Source of the DNA: JAWAFD01 sp964467175
GTDB lineage: Archaea; Micrarchaeota; Micrarchaeia; Anstonellales; J096
NCBI GenBank assembly: GCA_964467175.1
Contig: CAYXNY010000028.1
Location: 1 to 49,265, forward strand
Direction: 5' to 3'
Length of the DNA stretch: 49,265 bases
The translations under genes and the position numbers were made by a program. How positions within the stretch are numbered: position 1 is the stretch's first letter; every line of letters starts with the position of its first letter. Shown piece by piece: positions 18,704-25,835 of the stretch. Below the pieces are notes generated by a model. That model searched no databases and was not told where the DNA came from. It worked only from the letters and a program-made list of their open reading frames with translations.

Positions 18704-19900
18704 TCATTTCACAATCTTTACACCGATTTTTTCAGCTTCCTCTAGGATCTTAGTCATTGATTCTTTGTCGTCTCTGAAACTATAAATTTTTAAAAGACCT
18801 ATGTAAGGAGTTTTGATGTATGGGTTTATCCCTTTAAGCTTAATGTAAACTGCCTCGGATTCGTCATACTTTCCAATACAAAAAAACAGCGCGCCCCTCA
18901 AGGAAAGAGTTAACTCATCTTCTGTTCTTACTTTATCTAAATAATCTAAAGCTATTTTTTCATTTTCTTTATCCACCCAAGCAAGCCAGGCGAGAGCAAA
19001 ATAAACATAATCTGGAGTATAGCCGTAGGTTAAAGCGTCTTCTAGCCATTCTGTATGATGGCTAGAAACACCAAATTCAGCCAGGTAGATTCCTTTCACT
19101 TGCGAATCATTTGAGGAAACAAAGTAAGAACCAAGTAGCGAGTAGCCTTTGAATGATGCATCAAGATGGCTTGAAACAACTTCATCTAGATTTCCTTTAT
19201 AGTACCCAAAAATTTTCTCTGCACTATCCAGAACATTTTCATTTTCTATGAGTATTTTAGCGCGTAGAGAGATTATCTGAACTGGGATACCAAGCTGTCT
19301 CCCGACACTATAAATTAAAGTTGAAAATTCATTACATTCTCCTTCTTTCTGATCAAGAAATTCCTGAACTGTTAAGGGAGTAGCAACAGGACTGTATCTC
19401 AGGCCCAGTGCGCCATCATTTTTACAGAAAATATAGATTACTTTCAATTTTTCATCCAAGCTTTTTCCTTCGCACTCCTTTTTTATCTCATCCATTATAT
19501 TTGCTGGGATAACAAGAAGCCGCTCGGTTTCTGGTTTTCTTTCTATTTCTTTATCCGTGCTCATTTCGCCACCAATATTTAAACCAAAATGTTGTCTGTA
19601 AATGCCGCTGATTTCAAGTACCTTGCTTTCACTTAGATTTATTATTTCATTTGCAATATGTGGTGCAGCACTCATAATTCCGATCAACAAAATAACGTTG
19701 CCTCTTTCAATTTCAGTTACTAGTTTTTCTGGGTCCTTAAGGGCTTCTAAAGCAAGCTGTTTTTCTTTTTCGAAGGAAGTAGAAGTCATAGGAACTTTTT
19801 CAGTAGGGCTTATTTGAATAGTCTCAGATAGTGGAAACTTTTCTATTTTCCTTTGTATCTCTTCCTTATACTTTTCTATTTCTTCTATTAATTTTTGCAT
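18704..19900 (-). CDS. Transglutaminase-like TPR protein without the catalytic histidine (module copy B)
   Basis: The 398-residue protein is a paralogue of 9805-11139: GECNEFSTLIYSVGRQLGIP (Cys189) corresponds to GDCTEFTILTYALGKELDLD, and the segments GSYFVSSNDSQVKGIYLAEF and DYVYFALAW match in order. Between the Cys helix and the Asp (VLDSA, Asp225) it is about 18 residues shorter, and the strand carrying GHSF in copy A is missing, so the Cys-His-Asp triad is incomplete. A C-terminal helical region remains. It has no signal peptide and is A+T-rich. A TATA box at 19922-19931 lies about 25 bases from its ATG. It may be a non-catalytic binding protein. Confidence 0.78.
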   Translation of the reverse strand: MQKLIEEIEKYKEEIQRKIEKFPLSETIQISPTEKVPMTSTSFEKEKQLALEALKDPEKLVTEIERGNVILLIGIMSAAPHIANEIINLSESKVLEISGIYRQHFGLNIGGEMSTDKEIERKPETERLLVIPANIMDEIKKECEGKSLDEKLKVIYIFCKNDGALGLRYSPVATPLTVQEFLDQKEGECNEFSTLIYSVGRQLGIPVQIISLRAKILIENENVLDSAEKIFGYYKGNLDEVVSSHLDASFKGYSLLGSYFVSSNDSQVKGIYLAEFGVSSHHTEWLEDALTYGYTPDYVYFALAWLAWVDKENEKIALDYLDKVRTEDELTLSLRGALFFCIGKYDESEAVYIKLKGINPYIKTPYIGLLKIYSFRDDKESMTKILEEAEKIGVKIVK

Positions 19901-19921
19901 AATTTTTATTGAGGAATCACG

Positions 19922-19931
19922 GATTTAAAAT
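19922..19931. promoter_or_regulatory. Shared divergent TATA box
   Basis: GATTTAAAAT lies nearly midway between the ATG at 19900 (minus) and the ATG at 19955 (plus), about 25 bases from each. The near-palindromic box could serve both genes. Confidence 0.45.
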
Positions 19932-19954
19932 GATATGCCCCTAAACATATAATT

Positions 19955-20284
19955 ATGGCAAAACTTTTCAAAGGAGGGGGCGAGGCGCTGTTCATAGAAG
20001 CGATCGCGGTAATTGCGGTTTTGATTTTGATTTTTGTTGTGATTGCGAAAGTTAGCGGGCTTCTGCAGACAAGGGACTTTGTAAATACAGATGATGTGCT
20101 GAGGATTGCAAAAGAATGCAGCGGGGAATGGAAGGAATGCTATGTTGGAAAAATAGGGAGCGTGAACCAAACTGTGCTTGAGCAGAACGGAATAATTATA
20201 AAATACTGGGAAGAGGGGGCGACGGAAATAAAGGTTGCGAGGGAAAACGGAACGGTTGTTGTGAGTGCGTGGAAAGGGAAGTAG
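19955..20284 (+). CDS. Prepilin-like protein with N-terminal membrane helix
   Basis: The 109-residue protein has a short basic N-terminus (MAKLFKGGGEALFIEA), one hydrophobic helix (IAVIAVLILIFVVIAKV) and a small soluble domain with two cysteines (CSGEWKEC). This is the build of type IV pilin-like subunits, though the classical Q-x-S-x-E motif is not exact. It is the first pilin-like gene after the secretion ATPase and platform genes, from which it is separated by the transglutaminase module. Its role as a substrate of that machine is inference. Confidence 0.65.
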   Translation: MAKLFKGGGEALFIEAIAVIAVLILIFVVIAKVSGLLQTRDFVNTDDVLRIAKECSGEWKECYVGKIGSVNQTVLEQNGIIIKYWEEGATEIKVARENGTVVVSAWKGK

Positions 20285-20346
20285 CGGAAATATAAATAAT
20301 TTTAATAAAGGTATCTTTTTAAACAGTAGGACGCAAACAAAAAAGC

Positions 20347-20599
20347 ATGAGGAAAGAAAGCATATACCTAATAAGGCAATCAGAATCAGACCTGAAAAAT
20401 GCTGAAAAACTTATGAAATGCACCTCTGGAGATATCGCTCGCGGCGAGGGACTTAACCCCGCATTATATAACATCAAGATATCCAGACGCTATAGGAGGT
20501 GCGCCGTTTGAGATATACACTGAGGAAACGGCCAGAAACCTTCTCTCAAAAGCAAAAAAGGTGTTTGAATGGGCGAAAAAAAACTTGCAGAATTTATAA
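20347..20599 (+). pseudogene. Broken HEPN toxin gene (internal deletion and frameshift)
   Basis: An ATG at 20347 begins MRKESIYLIRQSESDLKNAE, the usual first helix of a HEPN-domain protein, but the frame stops at 20509-20511. In the +1 frame the same stretch continues as a typical HEPN C-terminus, YITSRYPDAI followed by FEIYTEETARNLLSKAKK, to a TAA at 20597-20599. The middle helices, which normally carry much of the active region, are missing. The remnant overlaps the start of the intact nucleotidyltransferase gene at 20569, as expected for a HEPN/MNT pair in this gene order. Confidence 0.72.
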
Positions 20600-20994
20600 A
20601 GAACGTTGATAAAAAATGCAAGCTGGAATTTGCAGTTTTGTTTGGTTCAAGGGCAAGAGGAGACAACCTGATTTCAAGCGACTACGATATTCTTTTTGTT
20701 TCAGATAGGTTTGAAAAGGATTTTTTTAGAAGGATCGCTTCGGTTCTTGACCTGTGGAAAGGACCCGGAGCGGTTGAGGCCGTATGCTACACAACAAAAG
20801 AATTTGAAGGGATGCTTAAGCAGTACAACCCTATCGCATGGGAAGTTTTGAGGGATGGAAAGGTTTTGTTTGGAGAAAAAAAATTCAAAAAATACAGGAA
20901 GATTTTTGAGGCTGCCGTCAAGCGAAAGGATGTTATACTATGCGGTGGTATTAAATTCAAAAAAGAGCCGGAAAAAATATTCGGGAGTTTGTGA
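20569..20994 (+). CDS. Minimal nucleotidyltransferase (MNT), antitoxin of a decayed HEPN/MNT pair
   Basis: The 141-residue protein carries the nucleotidyltransferase signature FGSRARGDNLISSDYDI, with G-S and the D-x-D metal-binding aspartates intact. In HEPN/MNT toxin-antitoxin systems such proteins modify and neutralise the HEPN ribonuclease. Here the HEPN gene directly upstream and overlapping is broken, so this copy has no local partner. It lies within the pilus locus, between two groups of prepilin-like genes. Confidence 0.8.
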   Translation: MGEKKLAEFIKNVDKKCKLEFAVLFGSRARGDNLISSDYDILFVSDRFEKDFFRRIASVLDLWKGPGAVEAVCYTTKEFEGMLKQYNPIAWEVLRDGKVLFGEKKFKKYRKIFEAAVKRKDVILCGGIKFKKEPEKIFGSL

Positions 20995-21228
20995 CCGCGT
21001 GAAAGCTGATGGGGTGTTGCAAATTTAAAACATTTCGCACGCTTAAATAAAAAAAATTATTCGCTTTGCTTCCTCTAAAAGATAGGAAAAATAACACATA
21101 AGGAAAAGATAAAGTTCCCCATTCGCGGTTCGGAGCGAAGCGGGTTTTGATTTTTTTATTTTATTTTTTGTTTTTTCCGAGTCCGGGTTTTTAATCTGCA
21201 GCAGGCTCTAGCTAACAAAAGCAAAATG
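20995..21228. other. Intergenic region after the MNT gene, no gene seen
   Basis: About 235 bases without a convincing frame. A GC-rich stretch (CGCGGTTCGGAGCGAAGCG at 21124-21142) is followed by a long T-rich run to about 21177, which could end transcription of the MNT gene. No RNA gene is recognisable. Confidence 0.4.
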
Positions 21229-21238
21229 AATATAAACT
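21229..21238 (+). promoter_or_regulatory. TATA box of the second prepilin-like group
   Basis: AATATAAACT lies 20-29 bases before the ATG at 21258 with no ribosome-binding site, so the transcript of 21258-22416 is probably leaderless. Confidence 0.45.
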
Positions 21239-21257
21239 TTGCAATGGAAATTAAAGC

Positions 21258-21659
21258 ATGGAGATAGCATTAAGGAGCGTTGTTTATATAACGATTGCGT
21301 TCATAAGCCTAGCCGCTCTTCTGCTCATCATACCGAAAATAATAAGCGCGGGCGAAGAGCAGTACTGCGAGGCATCTTCGTTCGCCGCGCTTTTCGGAGG
21401 AGAAACATCCTGCCCTCCGAAGCAGGAGAGCATAAAGGTAAGCGGGGAAGGGGATGTTGTCGCGATGGCGATAAGCTGCAACTCAAAAGAGCAGGGGCTT
21501 TGCTTTGTCGCGTACAAGGAAGGAGGGTTCAGCGAGAGCGCGCTTCTCTCCGCGTTGGACAGCGCGGGCCTGAATTTTCAGGTGAATGTTACTAATGTGA
21601 ATGGGAAGAGCGTAATAAAAATAGAAAAAACGAAGGAAGGGGTGGGGATAGTTGGCTGA
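21258..21659 (+). CDS. Prepilin-like protein
   Basis: The 133-residue protein has a short N-terminus, one hydrophobic helix (VVYITIAFISLAALLLIIPK) and a soluble domain with four cysteines (QYCEAS, SCPPK, SCNSK, LCFVA), likely two disulfides outside the cell. It resembles other single-helix pilin-like subunits. It is coupled to the next gene, whose TTG start overlaps its end by eight bases. Confidence 0.68.
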   Translation: MEIALRSVVYITIAFISLAALLLIIPKIISAGEEQYCEASSFAALFGGETSCPPKQESIKVSGEGDVVAMAISCNSKEQGLCFVAYKEGGFSESALLSALDSAGLNFQVNVTNVNGKSVIKIEKTKEGVGIVG

Positions 21660-22035
21660 GCTTGCTTTTGAGAGCATAATAAGGCTTGCGATCGCGCTCA
21701 TAGTTCTTGCGATTATAATAGGAGTGATAAACACGCTTTTCTCAAAAATCTCCTTCGAGCAGTTCGAGCAGAACAAAACAAAAAAAGGGGTGGAGATAAT
21801 ACACGGACTCATAAGCGAAGAGGGGCTTGCCGGGCTGATGCAGGACTGCTACAACAGATGGCGCCAGCAAGTACCTGAAAGGCAGGTTGAGGACTGCTAT
21901 GTTGTTGTGGGCGTAGACCCAAATGATGTTAGAAGGGCTGCCGGAAAACTTAATTTTACGGAAGTTGAGAGGAACGTAGGCGGAACGGTTGTGATAGGGT
22001 ACAGGGTGAGCGATGATAGGGTGGTCATAAGGTAG
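21652..22035 (+). CDS. Prepilin-like protein starting at TTG
   Basis: The TTG at 21652 is preceded by GGGGTGGGG, a good ribosome-binding sequence, and no ATG fits. The 127-residue protein begins MAELAFESIIRLAIALIVLA with a membrane helix at about residues 8-30, followed by a soluble domain with two cysteines (DCYNRW, DCYVVV). It is part of the three-gene overlapping group 21258-22416 downstream of the secretion genes. Confidence 0.65.
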   Translation: MAELAFESIIRLAIALIVLAIIIGVINTLFSKISFEQFEQNKTKKGVEIIHGLISEEGLAGLMQDCYNRWRQQVPERQVEDCYVVVGVDPNDVRRAAGKLNFTEVERNVGGTVVIGYRVSDDRVVIR

Positions 22036-22044
22036 GGTGGTGCG

Positions 22045-22416
22045 ATGGAGATTGCCTACGAGCATGTTGCGCTGATTTTTTTCGCCGTCATACTTCTTCT
22101 TACCGGTGTTGCGATAGTTGAAAAGGTTTCCGGAAGCGTTGAGGTTGAAACCGCGGGGGGCGGCGGAGGAGGGATGTGCTACTTTGCAAGCGTTGGAGCC
22201 GGCGAGATTAAAGCAATAGAAAAAAGCGAGGGCGACTGCATGTACAACACAACATCAAAGGGGTTCAGTCTGTTTGATTTTGAAAATGCGGTGGTGATGG
22301 AGGACTGCAGGCCGGTGAAGGGAATAATAGTGATGGAAAAGAATGCGTTCGCGCAGGGCGAAAACATCACGATAAGAAAAACTTCGGATGGATTTGTTGT
22401 ATGCTCGCGGGAATAG
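22045..22416 (+). CDS. Prepilin-like protein with glycine spacer
   Basis: The 123-residue protein has an N-terminal helix (VALIFFAVILLLTGVAIV), a run of six glycines near residue 40 and a small soluble domain with cysteines (MCYFA, DCMYN, DCRPV, VCSRE). A GGTGGTG ribosome-binding site stands four bases before the ATG. It closes the group of prepilin-like genes and is followed by the separately promoted rpl10e. Confidence 0.65.
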   Translation: MEIAYEHVALIFFAVILLLTGVAIVEKVSGSVEVETAGGGGGGMCYFASVGAGEIKAIEKSEGDCMYNTTSKGFSLFDFENAVVMEDCRPVKGIIVMEKNAFAQGENITIRKTSDGFVVCSRE

Positions 22417-22431
22417 GAAAAATAGAGTAAG

Positions 22432-22441
22432 GTTTAAATAG
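22432..22441 (+). promoter_or_regulatory. TATA box of rpl10e
   Basis: GTTTAAATAG is the box; AAAGGTG at about 22487-22493 is the ribosome-binding site for the ATG at 22499. The leader is therefore about 35 bases. Confidence 0.5.
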
Positions 22442-22498
22442 TATATTGATGTAAAATAACAAAAAACAAAAAAGCGAAGAGAAGGTAAAGGTGTTAAT

Positions 22499-23032
22499 AT
22501 GGGGATAAGACCGGCAAAGACAATACGGGATACAGACAAGGTGCCATGGACTAGGCACAGCAAGGTGAAAAAGAAGAATTTCATAAAGGCTATTCCGCAC
22601 CAGGACATTCACACTTTTGTAATGGGAAAGAGGCAGGGCGACTTCAACGTACAGGTGGACCTGGTCGCGGAGCATGAATACTACCACAGGGACAACGCGC
22701 TCGAAGCCGCGAGGAAAAGCTCGAACGGCTACCTGGAAAAAAAGATTCCGGAGAGATACTTTTTCAGGGTCAGGCCGTTTCCGCACCATGTAATAAGGGA
22801 GAACAAGATGGTTGCGGGAGCAGGTGCGGACAGGATTCAGCAGGGGATGAGGAACTCTTTCGGCAGGCCGGTGGACAAGGCGGCGAAGGTGAAGAAAGGG
22901 CAGCCGATAATCACTGTCTATTCCTACAAGGAGAACATTCCGCTCATCAGGGAGGCGCTGAGAAGGGCGAGCAGAAAGCTCACCGGAACATTCAAAATAG
23001 TTGTAAAAGAAGGTGGTAGCTTTGCCATCTGA
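22499..23032 (+). CDS. rpl10e: Large ribosomal subunit protein uL16/L10e
   Basis: The 177-residue protein matches archaeal L10e throughout: MGIRPAKTIRDTDK at the start, PHQDIHTFVMGKRQGDF, then RPFPHHVIRENKMVAGAGAD and GRPVDKAAKVKKGQPI. Archaeal and eukaryotic L10e sits near the peptidyl transferase centre and the tRNA elbow. The length is usual for the family. The next gene starts inside its 3' end. Confidence 0.97.
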   Translation: MGIRPAKTIRDTDKVPWTRHSKVKKKNFIKAIPHQDIHTFVMGKRQGDFNVQVDLVAEHEYYHRDNALEAARKSSNGYLEKKIPERYFFRVRPFPHHVIRENKMVAGAGADRIQQGMRNSFGRPVDKAAKVKKGQPIITVYSYKENIPLIREALRRASRKLTGTFKIVVKEGGSFAI

Positions 23033-24638
23033 TGATGCGCTCATAAGCACCGAAATGGACAAGATAATAAAGATACTTTCAAGAAAAAGAAGGGTTGAGA
23101 TGGACGAGCTTGCGGCGGAGGCAGGCGTAGACAAGAGAACCCTGAAAAAATGGGTGCATGTTCTTGAAGAGGAGGGGTTCGTAAAACTTGAATACAAGCT
23201 TACGAAGGTTTATGTTATATGGCTCCTTGAAACTGAAGAGGAGAGGTTTGAAGAGGCCGGAGAAAAGGAAGAGAAGAAGATTGTCGTTCCGAAAGAAGAA
23301 ATTATAAAGGGCATCACCAAACCAAGGGAGGAAGTGGAGGAGGAGAAGGTTGAGGAAATGGAGCCGGTAAAGATCGTCATTCCAGAAGAAGAGCCGAAAA
23401 AAATTGTTGCGCCCGAGATAGTAATGGAGAGGAAAGAAAAACAAGAAAAACCCGAGCAGCCTAAAAAGGTTGAGGAGAAGGTCGAGAAGAAAACAGAGGA
23501 AATCAAGGAAGAGGGCGAAAAGAAAGAGGAGATGGCAGAGGAGGAGAAGGAGCTAACGATAGAGGAAAGAGAAACAATCGCTCTGCGGGAGGAGCTTGAT
23601 GTTTATCTTAAAGAAATTGAAAAACTTAGGGGGGAGATGGCAAAACTGAAGGAGGAGAAGGAGGAGATATACAGAACAAAGCTCCTGAAAAGCCAGAAGG
23701 AGGCAGAGGCGCTTTATGAAAACATATCGGACAAGGTAATGGCGATAGAAGAAGAGATAATAGGGCTTAAGGAGAGGCTCATCTCAATACCCGAAAAAGT
23801 AAGCGAAGCTGATTCTTATGTCAAGGCGGTTGTGGGTATAAAGAAGGAGGGAAAGACGATTGTAAAGACGATTGAGGCCGAGATAAACAGGATAAAAAGC
23901 GAGGTAAAGGAAGTGGAAATGGCGCTTGAGAAAGAGCTGAAGGAAGCGAAGGAGGAGCTTGAAAAGCAGATGGATGTCATTCTTGACCTGGAGAAGAAAA
24001 CGAAAAAAATAGAGGACAAGCAGAAAGAGCTTGAAAAAAGCTTGGAGGCGCTGAAGGAGAGGGAGGCGGCGATCCTTATGGAGATGGACGCTGCAAACGA
24101 CCTCCTTGTGAAATTGAATGAGATAAGGTACGTGCTTAGCGAGAAAATAGAAGGAGCAAAAATAATAGTAGATAGAAGAACTGCTGAAATAGGCTCGCTG
24201 GTTGCGGACCTCGAAAAACTGAAAAGCGTTGAAAAGGTGATACATGATTATATCAAGGATTACGAGCTGAAAATGGATGAGATTGAGGCGAGCATAAAAA
24301 ATGCTGAAGCGGACATGCTTAAAGTGAAGAAAGCCGCAGAAGTTGAATATCTGCAGAAATATCTTGAAGAGCTTGACAAGATGGCGGAAAAGCTTGAAAA
24401 AGAGATGGAACAGGCGACGATGGTTGAGCATGACATTGATGAGAGGATTTCCGCGTCAAAGGCGCGCATAAGGGAGTTGATAAAAGAAAGCAAAGCGCTT
24501 GCAACTAAACTCAGGGAGAAGGAGAAGGCAAAAAGCTTTAAAGCGACAAAAGAGAACGTGGGGAGGAAAGTTAAAAGGCTTGAGAAAACTATCAGGGAAA
24601 AAGAGGAGGAGAGGGAAAAACTCTTCGATTTTGAATAA
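23022..24638 (+). CDS. Winged-helix plus long coiled-coil protein
   Basis: The TTG at 23022 is favoured because AAGGTGG stands seven bases upstream; a GTG at 23013 is also in frame. Residues about 10-65 look like a winged-helix domain (MDELAAEAGVDKRTLKKW, then a basic wing). A charged, Glu/Lys-rich linker follows (about 75-180), then roughly 350 residues of nearly continuous coiled coil. It has no membrane helix. The order, a DNA-binding-like head and a rod, would suit a nucleoid or chromosome-associated protein, but this is inference. It overlaps rpl10e by 11 bases. Confidence 0.78.
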   Translation: MPSDDALISTEMDKIIKILSRKRRVEMDELAAEAGVDKRTLKKWVHVLEEEGFVKLEYKLTKVYVIWLLETEEERFEEAGEKEEKKIVVPKEEIIKGITKPREEVEEEKVEEMEPVKIVIPEEEPKKIVAPEIVMERKEKQEKPEQPKKVEEKVEKKTEEIKEEGEKKEEMAEEEKELTIEERETIALREELDVYLKEIEKLRGEMAKLKEEKEEIYRTKLLKSQKEAEALYENISDKVMAIEEEIIGLKERLISIPEKVSEADSYVKAVVGIKKEGKTIVKTIEAEINRIKSEVKEVEMALEKELKEAKEELEKQMDVILDLEKKTKKIEDKQKELEKSLEALKEREAAILMEMDAANDLLVKLNEIRYVLSEKIEGAKIIVDRRTAEIGSLVADLEKLKSVEKVIHDYIKDYELKMDEIEASIKNAEADMLKVKKAAEVEYLQKYLEELDKMAEKLEKEMEQATMVEHDIDERISASKARIRELIKESKALATKLREKEKAKSFKATKENVGRKVKRLEKTIREKEEEREKLFDFE

Positions 24639-24651
24639 TCCTTAATCTTGA

Positions 24652-25140
24652 TCATCTTTTTCTCGTTCTTGCATCATCCACCATTGCGAGCCAGCTTTCG
24701 CCTATTTTATTTATGTAATTTCCGAATGTTTTGCTCAGGGAAACATGCATGGGCCTGTATTTTCTTTTGCTCTCCAGCGCTGTTATCGTTTCCCTCCTGA
24801 CCTTTATCAGGCCAAATTTTCTAAGCTTGGGAAAAACCCGGTTGTAGAATGTCGCCTTGGAAATGCTGTTCTGCTTCAAAAACTCTGAGATATCTTTTCC
24901 TTCTATTTCCACCCTGCTTACTAGGAGCTCGAGAAATTTCAGGGCAATCTCATTGTACGTTTGCTGGTATTTTTTCGGGAAAATAAAATTAACAACCTCG
25001 TCAAGATGCCACAAATTGCGGGTGGGTGTTTCGGTGTCGTCCTCGAACTTCCTAAGCTCCGGGCTGTTGTACGCTGGAAGGTAGAATGAAAACTCGGATG
25101 GAATTCCCCTGCTCGCGATTTTTTTATTTTCTTTTTCCAT
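24652..25140 (-). CDS. Putative winged-helix regulatory protein
   Basis: From the ATG at 25140 it is 162 residues (a TTG at 25152 is an alternative). The centre (about 75-125) reads as a helix-turn-helix with wing: GKDISEFLKQNSISKATFYN followed by LRKFGLIKVRRETI. The N-terminal part is less structured. It is convergent with the coiled-coil gene and lies directly behind the 102-residue gene at 25145. DNA binding is likely; the target is unknown. Confidence 0.65.
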   Translation of the reverse strand: MEKENKKIASRGIPSEFSFYLPAYNSPELRKFEDDTETPTRNLWHLDEVVNFIFPKKYQQTYNEIALKFLELLVSRVEIEGKDISEFLKQNSISKATFYNRVFPKLRKFGLIKVRRETITALESKRKYRPMHVSLSKTFGNYINKIGESWLAMVDDARTRKR

Positions 25141-25144
25141 TTTC

Positions 25145-25450
25145 TTACCCAAAAAGGGAGCCGAACCCGCTTACAGCAGAATTCTGCTCTTCCTCAACCT
25201 TTTTTATTATTCTCTCTGATTTTTCTCCCTCAACCGCTTTTGCGACATCCTTCAACTTTTCCTTTGCTTTTTTCACAAAATCCTCGCCTGCGTCCAGGTA
25301 GACATAGTAATTTTCATCCTCGCCAAGAGCTTTTCCTTCCTTCAAAACATATCCGGCCTTTGCAAAACTGTCCTCGGCGTAAGGATTTTCTTCCAGTATT
25401 TTTTTCGCATCCTTGAACTTTTCCTTGCTTATCTCAAAAACTATTTTCAT
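25145..25450 (-). CDS. Small unknown protein with GFGSLFG tail
   Basis: The 101-residue protein starts at the ATG at 25450 behind a GGTGG ribosome-binding site. It has an alpha/beta N-terminal half (KIVFEISKEKFKDAKKILEE, YYVYLDAGEDFVKKA), a charged helix and a short C-terminal peptide ending GFGSLFG that could be a docking motif. I do not recognise the family. It is probably co-transcribed with the winged-helix gene five bases downstream. Confidence 0.65.
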   Translation of the reverse strand: MKIVFEISKEKFKDAKKILEENPYAEDSFAKAGYVLKEGKALGEDENYYVYLDAGEDFVKKAKEKLKDVAKAVEGEKSERIIKKVEEEQNSAVSGFGSLFG

Positions 25451-25494
25451 CAAACCACCAGAGAGAATATGGATAAAGGATTTTTAAACATATC

Positions 25495-25740
25495 AAGCCG
25501 AACCGCTCCGAGCCCTACCGAAAAAATATGGGGTATAAGGAGAAGATATAGCCCCTAGTCGGGGGTGTGTTACAGGGGGACGAAGTCCCCCTAAGCATGA
25601 GAATAACCTAAAGGGGGATGGCGAGATGGGGGAACATAAAGAATACATATAGTTTCCCCCAAGTCGACAGAAAAAGGCCAGCACCGTTAGGTGCTGGCAA
25701 GGCGACCAGTTTCCTCCCCCTTTATACAGAAACCGTATGA
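25495..25740 (-). ncRNA. Candidate structured non-coding RNA, family not recognised
   Basis: This 380-base gap between genes holds no convincing frame but several strong stems. Reading the minus strand: a 9-bp hairpin with UAAC loop (25678-25699), GGGGGAA/UUCCCCC (25627-25657), AGGGGGAC closed by a UUC loop (25574-25592), a CCCC/GGGG hairpin (about 25552-25565), and a closing pairing GUAUAA/UUAUAC between about 25723-25728 and 25533-25538. A box GGATTTAAATAC at 25759-25770 lies about 25 bases before the likely 5' end, favouring the minus strand. The RNase P regions CR-I and CR-V and the SRP S-domain motif were looked for and not found. Boundaries are approximate. Confidence 0.45.
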
Positions 25741-25758
25741 TTGTTTTATTTAGGAAAG

Positions 25759-25770
25759 TATTTAAATCCA
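25759..25770 (-). promoter_or_regulatory. TATA box of the structured RNA candidate
   Basis: The minus strand reads GGATTTAAATAC, followed about 25 bases later by the first paired element of the structured region. No protein gene starts at that distance on the minus strand. Confidence 0.45.
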
Positions 25771-25835
25771 TACGTATTTTGTTGCAAAAAATAAAAATTT
25801 AGGAAAACAAAAAAAGTGAAAGAAAAATGATTGGG

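Noticed and set aside
20995..21228. Small gene or RNA after the MNT gene
   Set aside because: No frame with a start signal and only one weak hairpin with a T-rich tail was seen.
22367..23197. A minus-strand frame of 276 residues over rpl10e
   Set aside because: It is the shadow of rpl10e and the start of the coiled-coil gene; rpl10e is beyond doubt.
25495..25740. RNase P RNA or SRP RNA as the identity of the structured region
   Set aside because: A GAGGAAA-like stretch and a CCUGUAAC stretch occur, but the partner regions (CR-V, the GGAA-type S-domain loop) are absent or misplaced.
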